Both the position numbers and the translations under genes were made by a program. A stretch of 64,000 nucleotides of DNA from Pelomonas caseinilytica (GTDB taxonomy: Bacteria; Pseudomonadota; Gammaproteobacteria; Burkholderiales; Burkholderiaceae_C), in assembly GCF_021353235.1 (NCBI RefSeq), contig NZ_JAJTWT010000004.1, positions 372,001 through 436,000 of the forward strand, in the 5' to 3' direction. Shown one piece after another: positions 9,292 through 17,403 of the stretch (position 1 is its first letter; every line of letters begins with the position of its first letter). The notes beneath the pieces were generated by a model. That model saw only the letters and a program-made list of their open reading frames with translations, was not told the origin of the DNA and made no database searches.

Positions 9292-9784
9292 CGCCCGGCC
9301 GCACCGCGCTCCGGGCCGGGCGCGCGGCTTCACCCTCGTCGAGGTGCTGGCGGTGGTCACCATCGTCGGCATCCTGGCCGCCGCCGCCCAGCCGCTGGCC
9401 GTCTGGGTGCACAAGCGCCAGCGCGAAAGCGAACTCCGCCAGGCGCTGCGCAGCCTGCGCGGCGGGCTGGACGCCTACTGGCAGGCCGCCCACGAGGGCC
9501 GCATCGCGCTGAAGGCCGGCGACAGCGGTTACCCGCCCGACCTCGACAGCCTCGTGCAGGGCGTGCCCGACGCCCGCGACCCGCAGCGCCGCCGGCGCCT
9601 GTACTTCCTGCGCCGCCTGCCCCGCGATCCCATGGCGGACGCCGCCCTGCCCGCAGCGGCGACCTGGGGCCTGCGCAGCTACGACAGCCCGCCGGAAGCC
9701 CCCGCCCCGGGCCGCGACGTCTTCGACGTGTACTCGCGCGCCGAGGGCACCGCCCTGGACGGCACGAGATACCGCGATTGGTGA
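9269..9784 (+). CDS. Pseudopilin (type II secretion, minor)
   Basis: About 171 residues from ATG 9269, overlapping the secretin by 23 bp. A 19-residue hydrophilic leader precedes the prepilin site RGFTLVEVLAVV (Glu at +5) and a hydrophobic helix. The rest is GspG-like: periodic helix, YPPDLDSLVQGV, RRLPRDPM and a C-terminal DVYSRAEG...YRDW ending. Probably a second, GspG-related pilin; its position in the fibre is unknown. Confidence 0.85.
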   Translation: MSKSAPTDARPHRAPGRARGFTLVEVLAVVTIVGILAAAAQPLAVWVHKRQRESELRQALRSLRGGLDAYWQAAHEGRIALKAGDSGYPPDLDSLVQGVPDARDPQRRRRLYFLRRLPRDPMADAALPAAATWGLRSYDSPPEAPAPGRDVFDVYSRAEGTALDGTRYRDW

Positions 9785-9789
9785 CGGCC

Positions 9790-10170
9790 ATGCGGGCTTC
9801 GCGCGGATTCACCCTCATCGAGCTCATCGTCGTGATGGCCATCGTGGCCCTGCTCGCCGGCATCGCCGCGCCGCGCTACTTCGCCGCCGTCGACCGCGCC
9901 AAGGCCAACAGCATGCGCTCCTCGCTGGCCGTCATGCGCGACGCACTGGACAAGTACGCCGCTGACAAGGGCCGTTATCCCGACTCGCTGGATCAGCTCG
10001 TGCAGGACCGTTACCTGCGCGCCGTGCCGGAAGACCCGCTGACCGGTTCTGCCGCGAGCTGGGTCCTGCTGCCGCCACCGCCCGCGGCCGATCTGCCCGG
10101 CCAGGTCGGCGACGTGCGCAGCGGCGCGGCCGGCCGTGCGCCCGACGGAAGCCTCTATGCCGACTGGTGA
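9790..10170 (+). CDS. Pseudopilin, GspG/PulG-like
   Basis: About 126 residues. The cleavage motif SRGFTLIELIVVMAIVALLAGIAAPRYF is nearly at the N-terminus. A helix and the short GspG-type region DKGRYPDSLDQLVQDRYLR...PEDPLTG follow. The product ends YADW, like its neighbours ending in -SW and -RDW. ATG 9790 gives a six-residue leader; an in-frame GTG at 9781 overlaps the previous stop and is an equally possible start. Confidence 0.87.
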   Translation: MRASRGFTLIELIVVMAIVALLAGIAAPRYFAAVDRAKANSMRSSLAVMRDALDKYAADKGRYPDSLDQLVQDRYLRAVPEDPLTGSAASWVLLPPPPAADLPGQVGDVRSGAAGRAPDGSLYADW

Positions 10171-10711
10171 AGCGGCGCGCCTGTCGCGGCCCGGCGGCCA
10201 GCGCGGCTTCACCTATCTGTGGCTGCTCTTCGCCCTCGCCCTGGGCGGCGTGGCGCTGGCGGCCCTGGGCGAGCAGGAGCTGACCCGCCAGCGCCGCGAC
10301 CGCGAGGCCGAGCTGCGCTTCCGCGGCGAGGCCATTGCCACGGCCCTGGGGCGTTATGCCGAGGCCACGCCCGCCGGGCACCTGCCCTTGCCGCAACGCC
10401 TGGAGGACCTGCTGGCCGACCGGCGCTTCCCGCGCGAGCGCCGCCACCTGCGCCAGCTCTATCCCGACCCCTTCACCGGCCAGGCGGATTGGGAGGTCGT
10501 GACGGGCCAGGCGCAGGTCGTGGGGCGGGCGGCCGGCGAGGGCGGCGCTTCCCCGAGCCCGACCACGCCGGCCGTGGGTACCGGGATCGTCGGCGTGCGC
10601 AGCCGCTCGGCCCGGCCGCTGCTGGCCAGCGCCGGCCACGCCACGGCGCACGACTGGGTCTTCATGGCGGCGCCGGCCGCCCCCGCCGCGCCGGCCGCGA
10701 CGCAGCCATGA
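10157..10711 (+). CDS. Pilin-like protein with non-canonical processing site
   Basis: About 184 residues; the last gene of the secretion operon. After a leader ending RPGGQRG it has GFTYLWLLFALALGGVALAAL, where the normally invariant Glu at +5 of the mature protein is replaced (GFTYLW). A long coiled-coil helix follows and then a small domain with YPDPFTGQADWEVV. Lack of Glu5 is a known feature of GspK-type tip pseudopilins, so a tip role is a reasonable inference, but this protein is much shorter than GspK. ATG 10157 is preferred over the upstream GTG 10136. Confidence 0.75.
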   Translation: MPTGEAARLSRPGGQRGFTYLWLLFALALGGVALAALGEQELTRQRRDREAELRFRGEAIATALGRYAEATPAGHLPLPQRLEDLLADRRFPRERRHLRQLYPDPFTGQADWEVVTGQAQVVGRAAGEGGASPSPTTPAVGTGIVGVRSRSARPLLASAGHATAHDWVFMAAPAAPAAPAATQP

Positions 10712-10726
10712 GCCGAACGGCTCATG
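10707..10726. promoter_or_regulatory. Perfect 20-bp palindrome upstream of epsA
   Basis: CATGAGCCGAACGGCTCATG: 9-bp arms around AA. It overlaps the stop of the last secretion gene and lies 104 bp upstream of the epsA start. The same arms occur upstream of gspG (1772-1789) and, degenerate, upstream of the first PEP-CTERM gene (14651-14673). A two-base loop and no T-run argue against a terminator. Confidence 0.45.
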
Positions 10727-10786
10727 CCTTCGGCAAGCCTTCAAAGCCCAGTCACGCGCCGTTCCTAAAGTTTCCGCTTCGTGAGC

Positions 10787-10808
10787 GCGTTACGAAGATT
10801 TGTAACGC
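10787..10808. promoter_or_regulatory. Inverted repeat just upstream of epsA
   Basis: GCGTTAC, 8 bp (GAAGATTT), GTAACGC: a perfect 7-bp dyad, 22 bp before the epsA start. The position suits an operator, perhaps autoregulatory, but could also be a short leader hairpin. Confidence 0.3.
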
Positions 10809-10830
10809 CTTCCTCCTTCCCGGGCCCTCC

Positions 10831-11646
10831 ATGACACTCAACGAAGCCGAGCCCGCCAACCCATCCCTGCACGACCCGGTCGAAGCCATCGTCCGCGCGG
10901 CCGAATCCGCGCTGACGGTGCGGCGGCGTTACCAGTTCTTCGTCTGGACCCAGAGCTACCTCAGCCGGCTGGTGCCCCACCAGCTGGCCGTCTGTGGCTG
11001 CTACGACCGTGCGGCGCGCGAGCTGCTGTTCGACGTCTTCAACAGCGTCAGCCTCGAGCCGGTGCTGATGGACGCCCTGGCCGACGGCCGCAGCCTCCTC
11101 ATGCGCCACCTGCAGGCCTGCTGGCTCGACGCCCGCGGCAGGCCCGCCGCCGTGCAGGCCGCCGAGCTGCCCTTCGCGTCGCTCGGCAACGTCCGCGACG
11201 CGCTGCTGGCGGCGCGCTTCGCCACCTTGCTGGTGCACGGCGTCTCGCGGCCCCAGCGCCCGCAGGAGATCGAGAGCTTCTTCGTTTTCGCCGTACAGGA
11301 CTGCGCGCCGCCGGACTCGCACATGAGCCGGCTGGAGCTGCTCATCCCCCATGTCCATGGCGCCTGGCAACGGGTCCAGGCGGTGGAGCGCGACTTCGGC
11401 GGCATCGCGCCGGCGCAGGTGCCCGCCGCCAAGGCCGGTGGCGTGACGCAGCGCGAGCGCGAGATCCTCCGCTGGCTGCGCGAGGGCAAGAGCAACCAGC
11501 AGATCGCCGAGCAGTTGGGCATCAGCGCGCTGACGGTGAAGAACCACGTGCAGAAGATCCTGCGCAAGCTCGGCGCTGCCAACCGCACGCAGGCCGTGGC
11601 GCAGGCCATGTCGCTGCAGTTGCTCGAACGCGGTCCCCGCTCCTGA
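10831..11646 (+). CDS. epsA: LuxR-family transcriptional regulator EpsA (PEP-CTERM/EPS associated)
   Basis: DNA-binding regulator of 271 residues. The N-terminal domain has the EpsA-type beginning VRRRYQFFVWTQSYLSRLVPHQLAVCG, then a ligand- or partner-binding-like region. The C-terminal LuxR helix-turn-helix spans residues ~205-260 (TQREREILRWLREGKSNQQIAEQLGISALTVKNHV). EpsA proteins are associated in betaproteobacteria with exopolysaccharide and PEP-CTERM/exosortase loci. That fits the PEP-CTERM genes 3-7 kb downstream, although no exosortase lies in this window. No receiver domain is present. Start chosen at ATG 10831. Confidence 0.82.
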   Translation: MTLNEAEPANPSLHDPVEAIVRAAESALTVRRRYQFFVWTQSYLSRLVPHQLAVCGCYDRAARELLFDVFNSVSLEPVLMDALADGRSLLMRHLQACWLDARGRPAAVQAAELPFASLGNVRDALLAARFATLLVHGVSRPQRPQEIESFFVFAVQDCAPPDSHMSRLELLIPHVHGAWQRVQAVERDFGGIAPAQVPAAKAGGVTQREREILRWLREGKSNQQIAEQLGISALTVKNHVQKILRKLGAANRTQAVAQAMSLQLLERGPRS

Positions 11647-11672
11647 AACAAGCGCCGGCCGTCTGGAGAAAA

Positions 11673-11703
11673 CGCCCGCAGCAATCCACGATCACTGCGG
11701 GCG
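11673..11703 (-). terminator. Hairpin after epsA (T-run on minus strand)
   Basis: CGCCCGCAG, 13-nt loop, CTGCGGGCG, 27 bp after the epsA stop. On the minus strand the stem is followed by TTTTCTCC; on the plus strand only by AAATCC. It may end plus-strand transcription as a bidirectional hairpin. Confidence 0.45.
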
Positions 11704-12011
11704 AAATCCACCGAGGCGGTGGAGGAGACAACGGGTCGCCGCGTGCATATTGCAGTGCAGCAATTTCGTCAGCTTGAGGGACGAACATGTCGTATTCATG
11801 TCAGCGCCACTCACTCGGTGGCGATGCGCACAACGGTCCAGGGGCCCTAGTGACTTCTCATGACGTCTGGATGAATTTCGCGGGATTCCACTGATCCCAT
11901 TCCAGCGAAAACCCTGTCACCAAATTGAGGGACATCCATGGTCAGAATGCGCCGCGATTCGGGGCATTGCAGTCACGACGCAGCAGTAGGAGCGGGTCGC
12001 GCCCGGCCATC
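11704..12011. other. Non-coding spacer before the chemotaxis gene
   Basis: 308 bp, less GC-rich than its surroundings. The block TTGAGGGAC occurs twice (around 11775 and 11925), each copy shortly before an ATG that does not open a convincing gene. It presumably holds the promoter of the chemotaxis gene, but no clear -35/-10 pair was found. Confidence 0.35.
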
Positions 12012-13928
12012 ATGGAAAGACTTGTTCAAGCCTTCGACGGCGTGACCCTGCGCCAGCGGCTGGTGCTCGTTGCGGCGCTGTGCGCCTTGTTGTGCGCGGT
12101 GCCCACCTGGCGCTTGGGCCAGCAGGCCAGCGTGCGGCTAAAGGCCGTCTCGGTCGAGCGCGCCGCGCTGCCGGCCAACAAGGCTTGGCAGAAGCTGCTT
12201 TCGGCCTTGAGCGCGCATCGGCTGGCGGCCACCGTCGTTCGTGCAGCATCTGACGGAGAAACCGCGCGCCAGCGAGCTGCCGACGGCACCGACCGTGCGT
12301 TCGCGGACGTCGAAGCAGCGCTGGCCAATGCGTCGCAAGAACGGCGCGACCGACTGCAGACCATCCGCGCCGACTTCAAGGCGCTCAGCAGCACGGCGGC
12401 GCAGGGGGCCCTGCAGTTTCCGATGCTGCTGAAACGGCACCGCGCCCTGGCGGATCGCGTCATCGACGAGATCGAACAGCTGAACGCCGAGGCGGGGCTG
12501 CTCGTCGATGCCGATGCCGGCACGCACTACGCGATCCTGGCGGGTTTGCAGGTCGCGCCGCAGATCGGCGACGCGCTGTCGGAACTGGGCTCGATCGCCG
12601 CAGCAGCCTCGGTCGACGACGTAGCCAATGTGGCGGCCGCCGCCGGGCGCTACAACGCCAGCAGCCATCGCCTGATCCAGATCCTCGAGCTGGCGGCGCG
12701 ACTGGAGCCCGACCGCAAGGCAGATCAACTCGCCACGCGTGACGCCGCGGTGAAGCAGCAGGCGATGGTCAACGACACGCTGAACGCGTCCGCCGCCGAC
12801 GTGAACTACCCGTTGGACAAGATGAGCGCCACCTTCGTCGAGGCAGCCAACCTGCAGGCGCAGTTGGGAAGCCAGGTGCTCGGCGCCGTAGACGAGCGGC
12901 TGGACGCGCGCGAGCGCGGGCTGCAGCGCGATGCCCTGGTGCTGCTCGGCACCGTGACGGCCGGACTCGGCGTCGTGGGCCTGCTGCTGTGGCGCACCAT
13001 CGTCGGCATCCTGCGGCCCGTCATGCAGGCGATCGAAGCCACCGAGCGCATCGCGTCCGGCGACTTGAGCACCCAGGTCGACACCGACCGGCGCGATGAG
13101 ATGGGGCGCGTGCTGCACGCCATCGAGGCCATGCAGCAACGCTTGCGCCGGCTGGTGCGCAAACTGCAGGAGGCCTCGGGCGAAATCCACGTGGCCGCCG
13201 ACGAGATCGCATCCGGCAACCAGGACCTGAGCCGGCGCAGCGAGCAATCGGCAGCGCAGATGGAAATGGCGGCCAGCAATGTCGAGGCCTTGAGCGAAAC
13301 CGTGGCGGCCACGGCCAAGGCGGCGGACGAAGCCAGCCGCCTGGCGCAGGCCGCATCGCGCTCGGCAGACGCCGGCGGCCAGGTGGTGGGGCAATTCCTG
13401 TCCACGATGACGAGCATCAGCGACGGGTCGCGCCGCATCGCCGAGATCATCGGCGTCATCGATGGCATCGCGTTCCAGACGAACATCCTGGCGCTGAACG
13501 CGGCCGTCGAGGCCGCCCGCGCCGGTGAGCAGGGGCGCGGCTTCGCCGTCGTGGCGTCAGAGGTGCGCGCGCTGGCGCAACGCAGCGCCACCGCGGCGCG
13601 CGAAATCAAGGTGCTGATCGAGGCGTCGGCCACGCAGGTCGAGAACGGCTCGAGGCAGATCGGCGAAGCCAATGCCGCGATGACCCGCGTCACCCAGGGC
13701 ATCGACCAGGTCAGCATGATGATCCGCGGCATCGCCACCGATGCATCCCAGGAGTCGGCACGCATGCACGACCTCAGCGGGACCATCATGAAGATCGACC
13801 AGATGACCCAGCAGAACGCGGCGCTCGTCGAGCAGTCGGCGGCGGCGGCGCATTCCATGAACGATCAAGCCGAACAGATGTCCACGCTGGCCTCGGGTTT
13901 TCGCCTGACGAGTCGGTCGTCGCCCTGA
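12012..13928 (+). CDS. Methyl-accepting chemotaxis protein
   Basis: Transmembrane chemoreceptor of about 638 residues. TM1 is near residues 16-36 and TM2 near 308-330, enclosing a ~270-residue, mostly helical sensor region. A HAMP domain follows ([20 protein letters not shown]). The cytoplasmic signalling hairpin has the highly conserved tip [20 protein letters not shown] through [19 protein letters not shown] (~481-525). No C-terminal CheR-tethering pentapeptide is seen. ATG 12012 is chosen; the frame is open further upstream to a TTG at 11925. The gene stands alone, so the ligand is unknown. Confidence 0.93.
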   Translation: MERLVQAFDGVTLRQRLVLVAALCALLCAVPTWRLGQQASVRLKAVSVERAALPANKAWQKLLSALSAHRLAATVVRAASDGETARQRAADGTDRAFADVEAALANASQERRDRLQTIRADFKALSSTAAQGALQFPMLLKRHRALADRVIDEIEQLNAEAGLLVDADAGTHYAILAGLQVAPQIGDALSELGSIAAAASVDDVANVAAAAGRYNASSHRLIQILELAARLEPDRKADQLATRDAAVKQQAMVNDTLNASAADVNYPLDKMSATFVEAANLQAQLGSQVLGAVDERLDARERGLQRDALVLLGTVTAGLGVVGLLLWRTIVGILRPVMQAIEATERIASGDLSTQVDTDRRDEMGRVLHAIEAMQQRLRRLVRKLQEASGEIHVAADEIASGNQDLSRRSEQSAAQMEMAASNVEALSETVAATAKAADEASRLAQAASRSADAGGQVVGQFLSTMTSISDGSRRIAEIIGVIDGIAFQTNILALNAAVEAARAGEQGRGFAVVASEVRALAQRSATAAREIKVLIEASATQVENGSRQIGEANAAMTRVTQGIDQVSMMIRGIATDASQESARMHDLSGTIMKIDQMTQQNAALVEQSAAAAHSMNDQAEQMSTLASGFRLTSRSSP

Positions 13929-14063
13929 AGGAACTCGCGCAGCCGCAACGACGGCTGGCAGGCCGATATGCGGAGCACGTCACGCTCTTGCACGGCTTCA
14001 ACGCATTGTCATCAGCGCCTCAACCGCGCTGGACACCATGCGCGCGCATCCCCGGAGCCCGCC

Positions 14064-14570
14064 ATGTCGTCAAGCTCGCATCCCGTCAAGACCCGCGCCG
14101 CCCGCGTGCTGCTGGCGGGCTCCCGTTCCACGCTCAGCGCGCAGATGCGTATGCTCCTGATCAACGTCAACGGGCAGCGTGGCGCCGCGGAACTGCAGGA
14201 CATCGCACGCGCGCTGAACCTGGGCCCGCAGGCGCTTGAGGAACTCCAGCGCGAGGGCTACGTCACCGGCCTGCCGGAAGCGGCCTCCGCGCCGCTCGTT
14301 GCGGAGCCTCCTGCAGCGGCACCGAAGGCCGCCACGGCATCGGCAGGCGACGAGCTGCGGCGCCTGATGAAGGCCAAGATGTTCGCGTTCGACCTGGCGT
14401 GCCGCATGCTGGCGGGCCGTGATGCCGACCTGCGCGCCGGCGCGCGCGAGGTCAACAGCGAGTCTCGTTTCCTGGATTGGCTGTCGGATGCTTCGGCCCG
14501 CATCGAAGCCGCGTCCGGCGCCGAGAGGGCGCAGTTGTTCCGCGAGCGCGTCGCGCAGGCCGCGGCCTGA
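14064..14570 (+). CDS. Hypothetical protein with winged-helix-like N-terminal part
   Basis: 168 residues, not recognised. The N-terminal third (RSTLSAQMRMLLINVNGQRGAAELQDIARALNLGPQALEELQREGYV) is patterned like a winged-helix domain. An Ala/Pro-rich linker and a helical C-terminal part (DELRRLMKAKMFAFDLACRML) follow. It starts 135 bp after the chemoreceptor, same strand, without a clear terminator between, so the two may be cotranscribed. A regulatory role is only a guess. Confidence 0.6.
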   Translation: MSSSSHPVKTRAARVLLAGSRSTLSAQMRMLLINVNGQRGAAELQDIARALNLGPQALEELQREGYVTGLPEAASAPLVAEPPAAAPKAATASAGDELRRLMKAKMFAFDLACRMLAGRDADLRAGAREVNSESRFLDWLSDASARIEAASGAERAQLFRERVAQAAA

Positions 14571-14914
14571 CCCGCCGACGGTCTTGCCCGTTGCCCGTCA
14601 CCCGCGCCATTGCACATGGCTGCGGCCCCTGCCGTCGAAACCGGCCAGAGACCCGTGCCGAACGGCTCACGGGTTTGCGCGTAGTCCTTTCGGACTGCTA
14701 ATCCCACGTTGCCCAGGTGCGGATGTCACCGCATGCCAGAAGAATGCCCGCTGAACGATCTTTCGATCACCGCTCTTTGATCGGGTCACCCGACCCAGGC
14801 GCCCAAGGCCACCGCCGATTGCACGACGCGATCCAGGGGAGGCAGCCAGGCGTGACGGACCGCCGCCCATCCCGGGCTGACGTCCCATCACTACTGACCA
14901 ACGGAGAACCTTCC
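14571..14914. other. 344-bp promoter region of the first PEP-CTERM gene
   Basis: No convincing gene. It contains a degenerate copy of the GAGCCG palindrome (ACCCGTGCCG-AA-CGGCTCACGGGT, 14651-14673) and a small hairpin TAGTCC-TTTC-GGACTGCTA. A ribosome-binding site ACGGAGAA lies just before the ATG at 14915. No GG-N10-GC sigma-54 pattern was found when I looked for one. Confidence 0.4.
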
Positions 14915-15670
14915 ATGAAGTTCCATTCCATCGCCCTGGCCGCCCTGGCCGCCGTCGCCGCTCCCGCTTTCGCCACCGTCCAGACGGGCGGCACGATCGG
15001 TCAGGCCGAATACGTGTTCATCGCCACCAACGCGGCCGGCTCCTACTTTCAGGATCTCGGCACCTCGACCGACGCCGTCGCCGCCCTGATGAATTCCACG
15101 GGCAGCTTCAGTCAATCCGTTGCCGGCACCGAGTGGAACAAGTTCCTGGCCTTCGGCGGCACGGGCACGACCTGGGCCATCATCGCCGCCCAGCCGCTGG
15201 ACGTGGGCTTCAACCCCGGCGAAATCAACGCCTGGACGACCCGCAACGTCAACCAGCCCCTGGGCACGATCCAGAACAGCCAGTCCAATGACGGCACGAA
15301 CAACCTGGCCACCTGGTTCCTGCAGGCCGACAACGCCGCCAACCCGAAGGTTGCCAACAACCGCCAAGCCGCGGCCTTCGGCACGCCGACCTACTTCGAC
15401 AACGGCGTGACCTCGTTCAACGGCTTCTTCAACGCGCGCAACGCGGTCGGCACCGCGGCCCAGATGGTCTATCTGACGCCGTCCAGCGACACGAGCGACG
15501 CCCCCTCGCAATACAACGTGCTGGCCAACAGCGCCGGCAACGCCTATACCGCCAACTTCGACGGCACCCACGTGACGATCACGGCCGCCGTTCCCGAGCC
15601 CAGCAGCTACGCCATGCTGGCTGCCGGCCTGGCCGCCATCGGCTTCATGGTCCGCCGCCGCAAGGCCTGA
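14915..15670 (+). CDS. PEP-CTERM surface protein
   Basis: Secreted protein of 251 residues. The signal peptide is MKFHSIALAALAAVAAPAFA. An extracellular domain rich in Asn, Thr, Ser and Ala follows. The C-terminal sorting signal is VPEP, then a hydrophobic helix, then RRRKA (residues ~226-251). PEP-CTERM proteins are cut by an exosortase and placed on the surface or in the exopolysaccharide matrix. ATG 14915 is supported by the signal peptide and the ACGGAGAA ribosome-binding site. The body is similar in style to the protein at 17404 (both have TTWAIIAAQP / NQIWAVIAVS-type strands), so the two may be paralogues. Confidence 0.92.
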   Translation: MKFHSIALAALAAVAAPAFATVQTGGTIGQAEYVFIATNAAGSYFQDLGTSTDAVAALMNSTGSFSQSVAGTEWNKFLAFGGTGTTWAIIAAQPLDVGFNPGEINAWTTRNVNQPLGTIQNSQSNDGTNNLATWFLQADNAANPKVANNRQAAAFGTPTYFDNGVTSFNGFFNARNAVGTAAQMVYLTPSSDTSDAPSQYNVLANSAGNAYTANFDGTHVTITAAVPEPSSYAMLAAGLAAIGFMVRRRKA

Positions 15671-15683
15671 GGCCTGCCGACCC

Positions 15684-15703
15684 GCCGGGCCGTGCGGCCC
15701 GGC
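15684..15703 (+). terminator. GC-rich hairpin after the PEP-CTERM gene
   Basis: GCCGGGCC-GTGC-GGCCCGGC, a perfect 8-bp stem starting 13 bp after the stop, followed by a pyrimidine-rich but not T-only run (CTCTCCCGCTT). Confidence 0.6.
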
Positions 15704-15789
15704 CTCTCCCGCTTCGACCGCCAGCCGTCCCCGCTCCAGGGGCCGGCCTGGCGGAGCACTGTCCGAACGTCTCTCACGAAAGACCCATC

Positions 15790-17244
15790 ATGAAGCTCCG
15801 TTCCTCCCTGATCGCTCTGGCCTGCCTGGCCTCCTTCGGTGCCGCCCACGCCCTGACCCCGACCGAGATCGCCGCGGCTCGCGCCGACGGCTCGCTCAAG
15901 GAAATCCGCCTGGCCGGCGCCTCGGCCCTGCGCCTGATGGTCGGCGCCTACATCCAGTCCGACCTGGCCCAGCCCGCCACCTTCGACGTCTTCTTCGACT
16001 CGGCCACCGGCTCCAACCACCGCGCCTACTCCTTCAAGACCAAGGTCGCCATCGGCGGCTGGCCCGTCGGCACGCCGGTGCTGATCACCAAGCGTGACGC
16101 CGGCGGCTCCGCCCAGGGCGTGACGCCGCTGCTGAACGGCGGCGACGCCACCCAGGCCCACATGCTGGTCGACGCCAGCTGCACGGCCGCGTCCGGCGGC
16201 GTCTCGCCCGCGACCGACATCCAGAAGGCTGGCTTCATCTGCTCCGGCACGACGACCGGCCTGGCCACCGCCGGCTTCTCCGACGTCGAGCCCGCCCTGC
16301 TGCAGGCCACCGTCAACGGCGGCACCGGCCTCGACGTCTCCGGCCTCGACGCCGCCGGCTTCGTGCAGAACATCTTCGCCGTCGGCGTGAACAAGAAGCT
16401 CTACCTGGCCCTTCAGAAGGCCCAGGGCCTGGTGGCCGCGGGCGCGACCGACATCGACGAGTCGGCCGCCGCCCAGCCCAGCATCCCGAAGAGCTTCATC
16501 GCCGGCGCCCTGACGGGCCAGCTGCTCGGCAGCTCCTCCAACAAGAAGGGCTGGAACCTGCTGATCCCGGCCTCGGTCGACAGCAACATCAACAACAAGC
16601 GCATCAACGTCTGCCGCCGCACGCCCGGCTCCGGCACGCAGGCCGCGTCCAACCTCTACTTCGCCAACAACCCCTGCGGCGGCACGGCCAACCAGTTCGT
16701 CCCGACCGCCGGCACGACGACCGCCACGCTGGCCGTGACGGGCTCGCTGACCACGCTGCAGAACAGCAGCACCGGCGCCGTCGAGACGTGCCTGGGCACG
16801 GTCGAGGGCCTGGCCGACAGCACCGGCGGCGGCTATGCCTTCGGCGTGCTGGGTCGTGAGAACAACCCGCAGGCCGTCGTCAACGGAGTGCCCAGCGAGA
16901 AGGGCTACCGCTACGTCAAGCTCAGCGGCGCCACGCCGAGCCGTGCCGCCCTGATCTCGGGCGAGTACGACTTCGCCGTCGAGGCCTCGATGCAATGGCC
17001 CAAGGCCGGCGCCGCCAACGCCCCGTCCGCCGACGCCCTGGCCCTGCTGACCAAGATGCGCAGCGAGATGGGCAAGGCCGCGATCCTGCAGGGCCTCGAC
17101 CCCGACCTGCAGAACGGCCTGGCCGCCCTGCCGTCGACCGTGTCCGGCGCCTGGTCCGACCTCGACGCCACGACCAAGAGCTACACCTCGCACACGAACC
17201 GCATCAGCGCCAACAGCTGCTCGTTCGTGCGCATGACGAAGTAA
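15790..17244 (+). CDS. Secreted PstS-like (periplasmic-binding-protein fold) protein
   Basis: 484 residues with signal peptide MKLRSSLIALACLASFGAAHA. The mature part starts like a phosphate-binding-type protein (KEIRLAGASALRLMVGAYI, then KRDAGGSAQGV). Four or more cysteines suggest disulfides. The block CRRTPGSGTQAASNLYF resembles the ligand loop of PstS-like proteins. No membrane partner or ABC permease is nearby, so an uptake role is doubtful. Its position between two PEP-CTERM genes suggests a surface or matrix function. Family call by motif appearance only. Confidence 0.65.
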   Translation: MKLRSSLIALACLASFGAAHALTPTEIAAARADGSLKEIRLAGASALRLMVGAYIQSDLAQPATFDVFFDSATGSNHRAYSFKTKVAIGGWPVGTPVLITKRDAGGSAQGVTPLLNGGDATQAHMLVDASCTAASGGVSPATDIQKAGFICSGTTTGLATAGFSDVEPALLQATVNGGTGLDVSGLDAAGFVQNIFAVGVNKKLYLALQKAQGLVAAGATDIDESAAAQPSIPKSFIAGALTGQLLGSSSNKKGWNLLIPASVDSNINNKRINVCRRTPGSGTQAASNLYFANNPCGGTANQFVPTAGTTTATLAVTGSLTTLQNSSTGAVETCLGTVEGLADSTGGGYAFGVLGRENNPQAVVNGVPSEKGYRYVKLSGATPSRAALISGEYDFAVEASMQWPKAGAANAPSADALALLTKMRSEMGKAAILQGLDPDLQNGLAALPSTVSGAWSDLDATTKSYTSHTNRISANSCSFVRMTK

Positions 17245-17262
17245 TCGACCGGCAGTCCCCGG

Positions 17263-17288
17263 GCGCGAAGGGCTTCGGCCCTTCGCGC
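17263..17288 (+). terminator. Intrinsic terminator with UUCG tetraloop
   Basis: GCGCGAAGGGC-TTCG-GCCCTTCGCGC: a perfect 11-bp stem closed by a C(UUCG)G tetraloop, 18 bp after the stop, followed by TGCTTTCC. Confidence 0.8.
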
Positions 17289-17403
17289 TGCTTTCCGTCA
17301 AGGCAATGCAATTTCTTCGGCATGCGCGCCACCCGGCAGGCATGCCAAAGCAATCCGCCCGCGTCCGATGGCTCATCCCGACAGTCCACGATCGCCCAAG
17401 CCC

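Noticed and set aside
14571-14914. Search for a sigma-54 promoter before the PEP-CTERM gene
   Set aside because: No GG-N10-GC pair with a convincing flanking match was found; the nearest candidates have 11- or 12-bp spacing.
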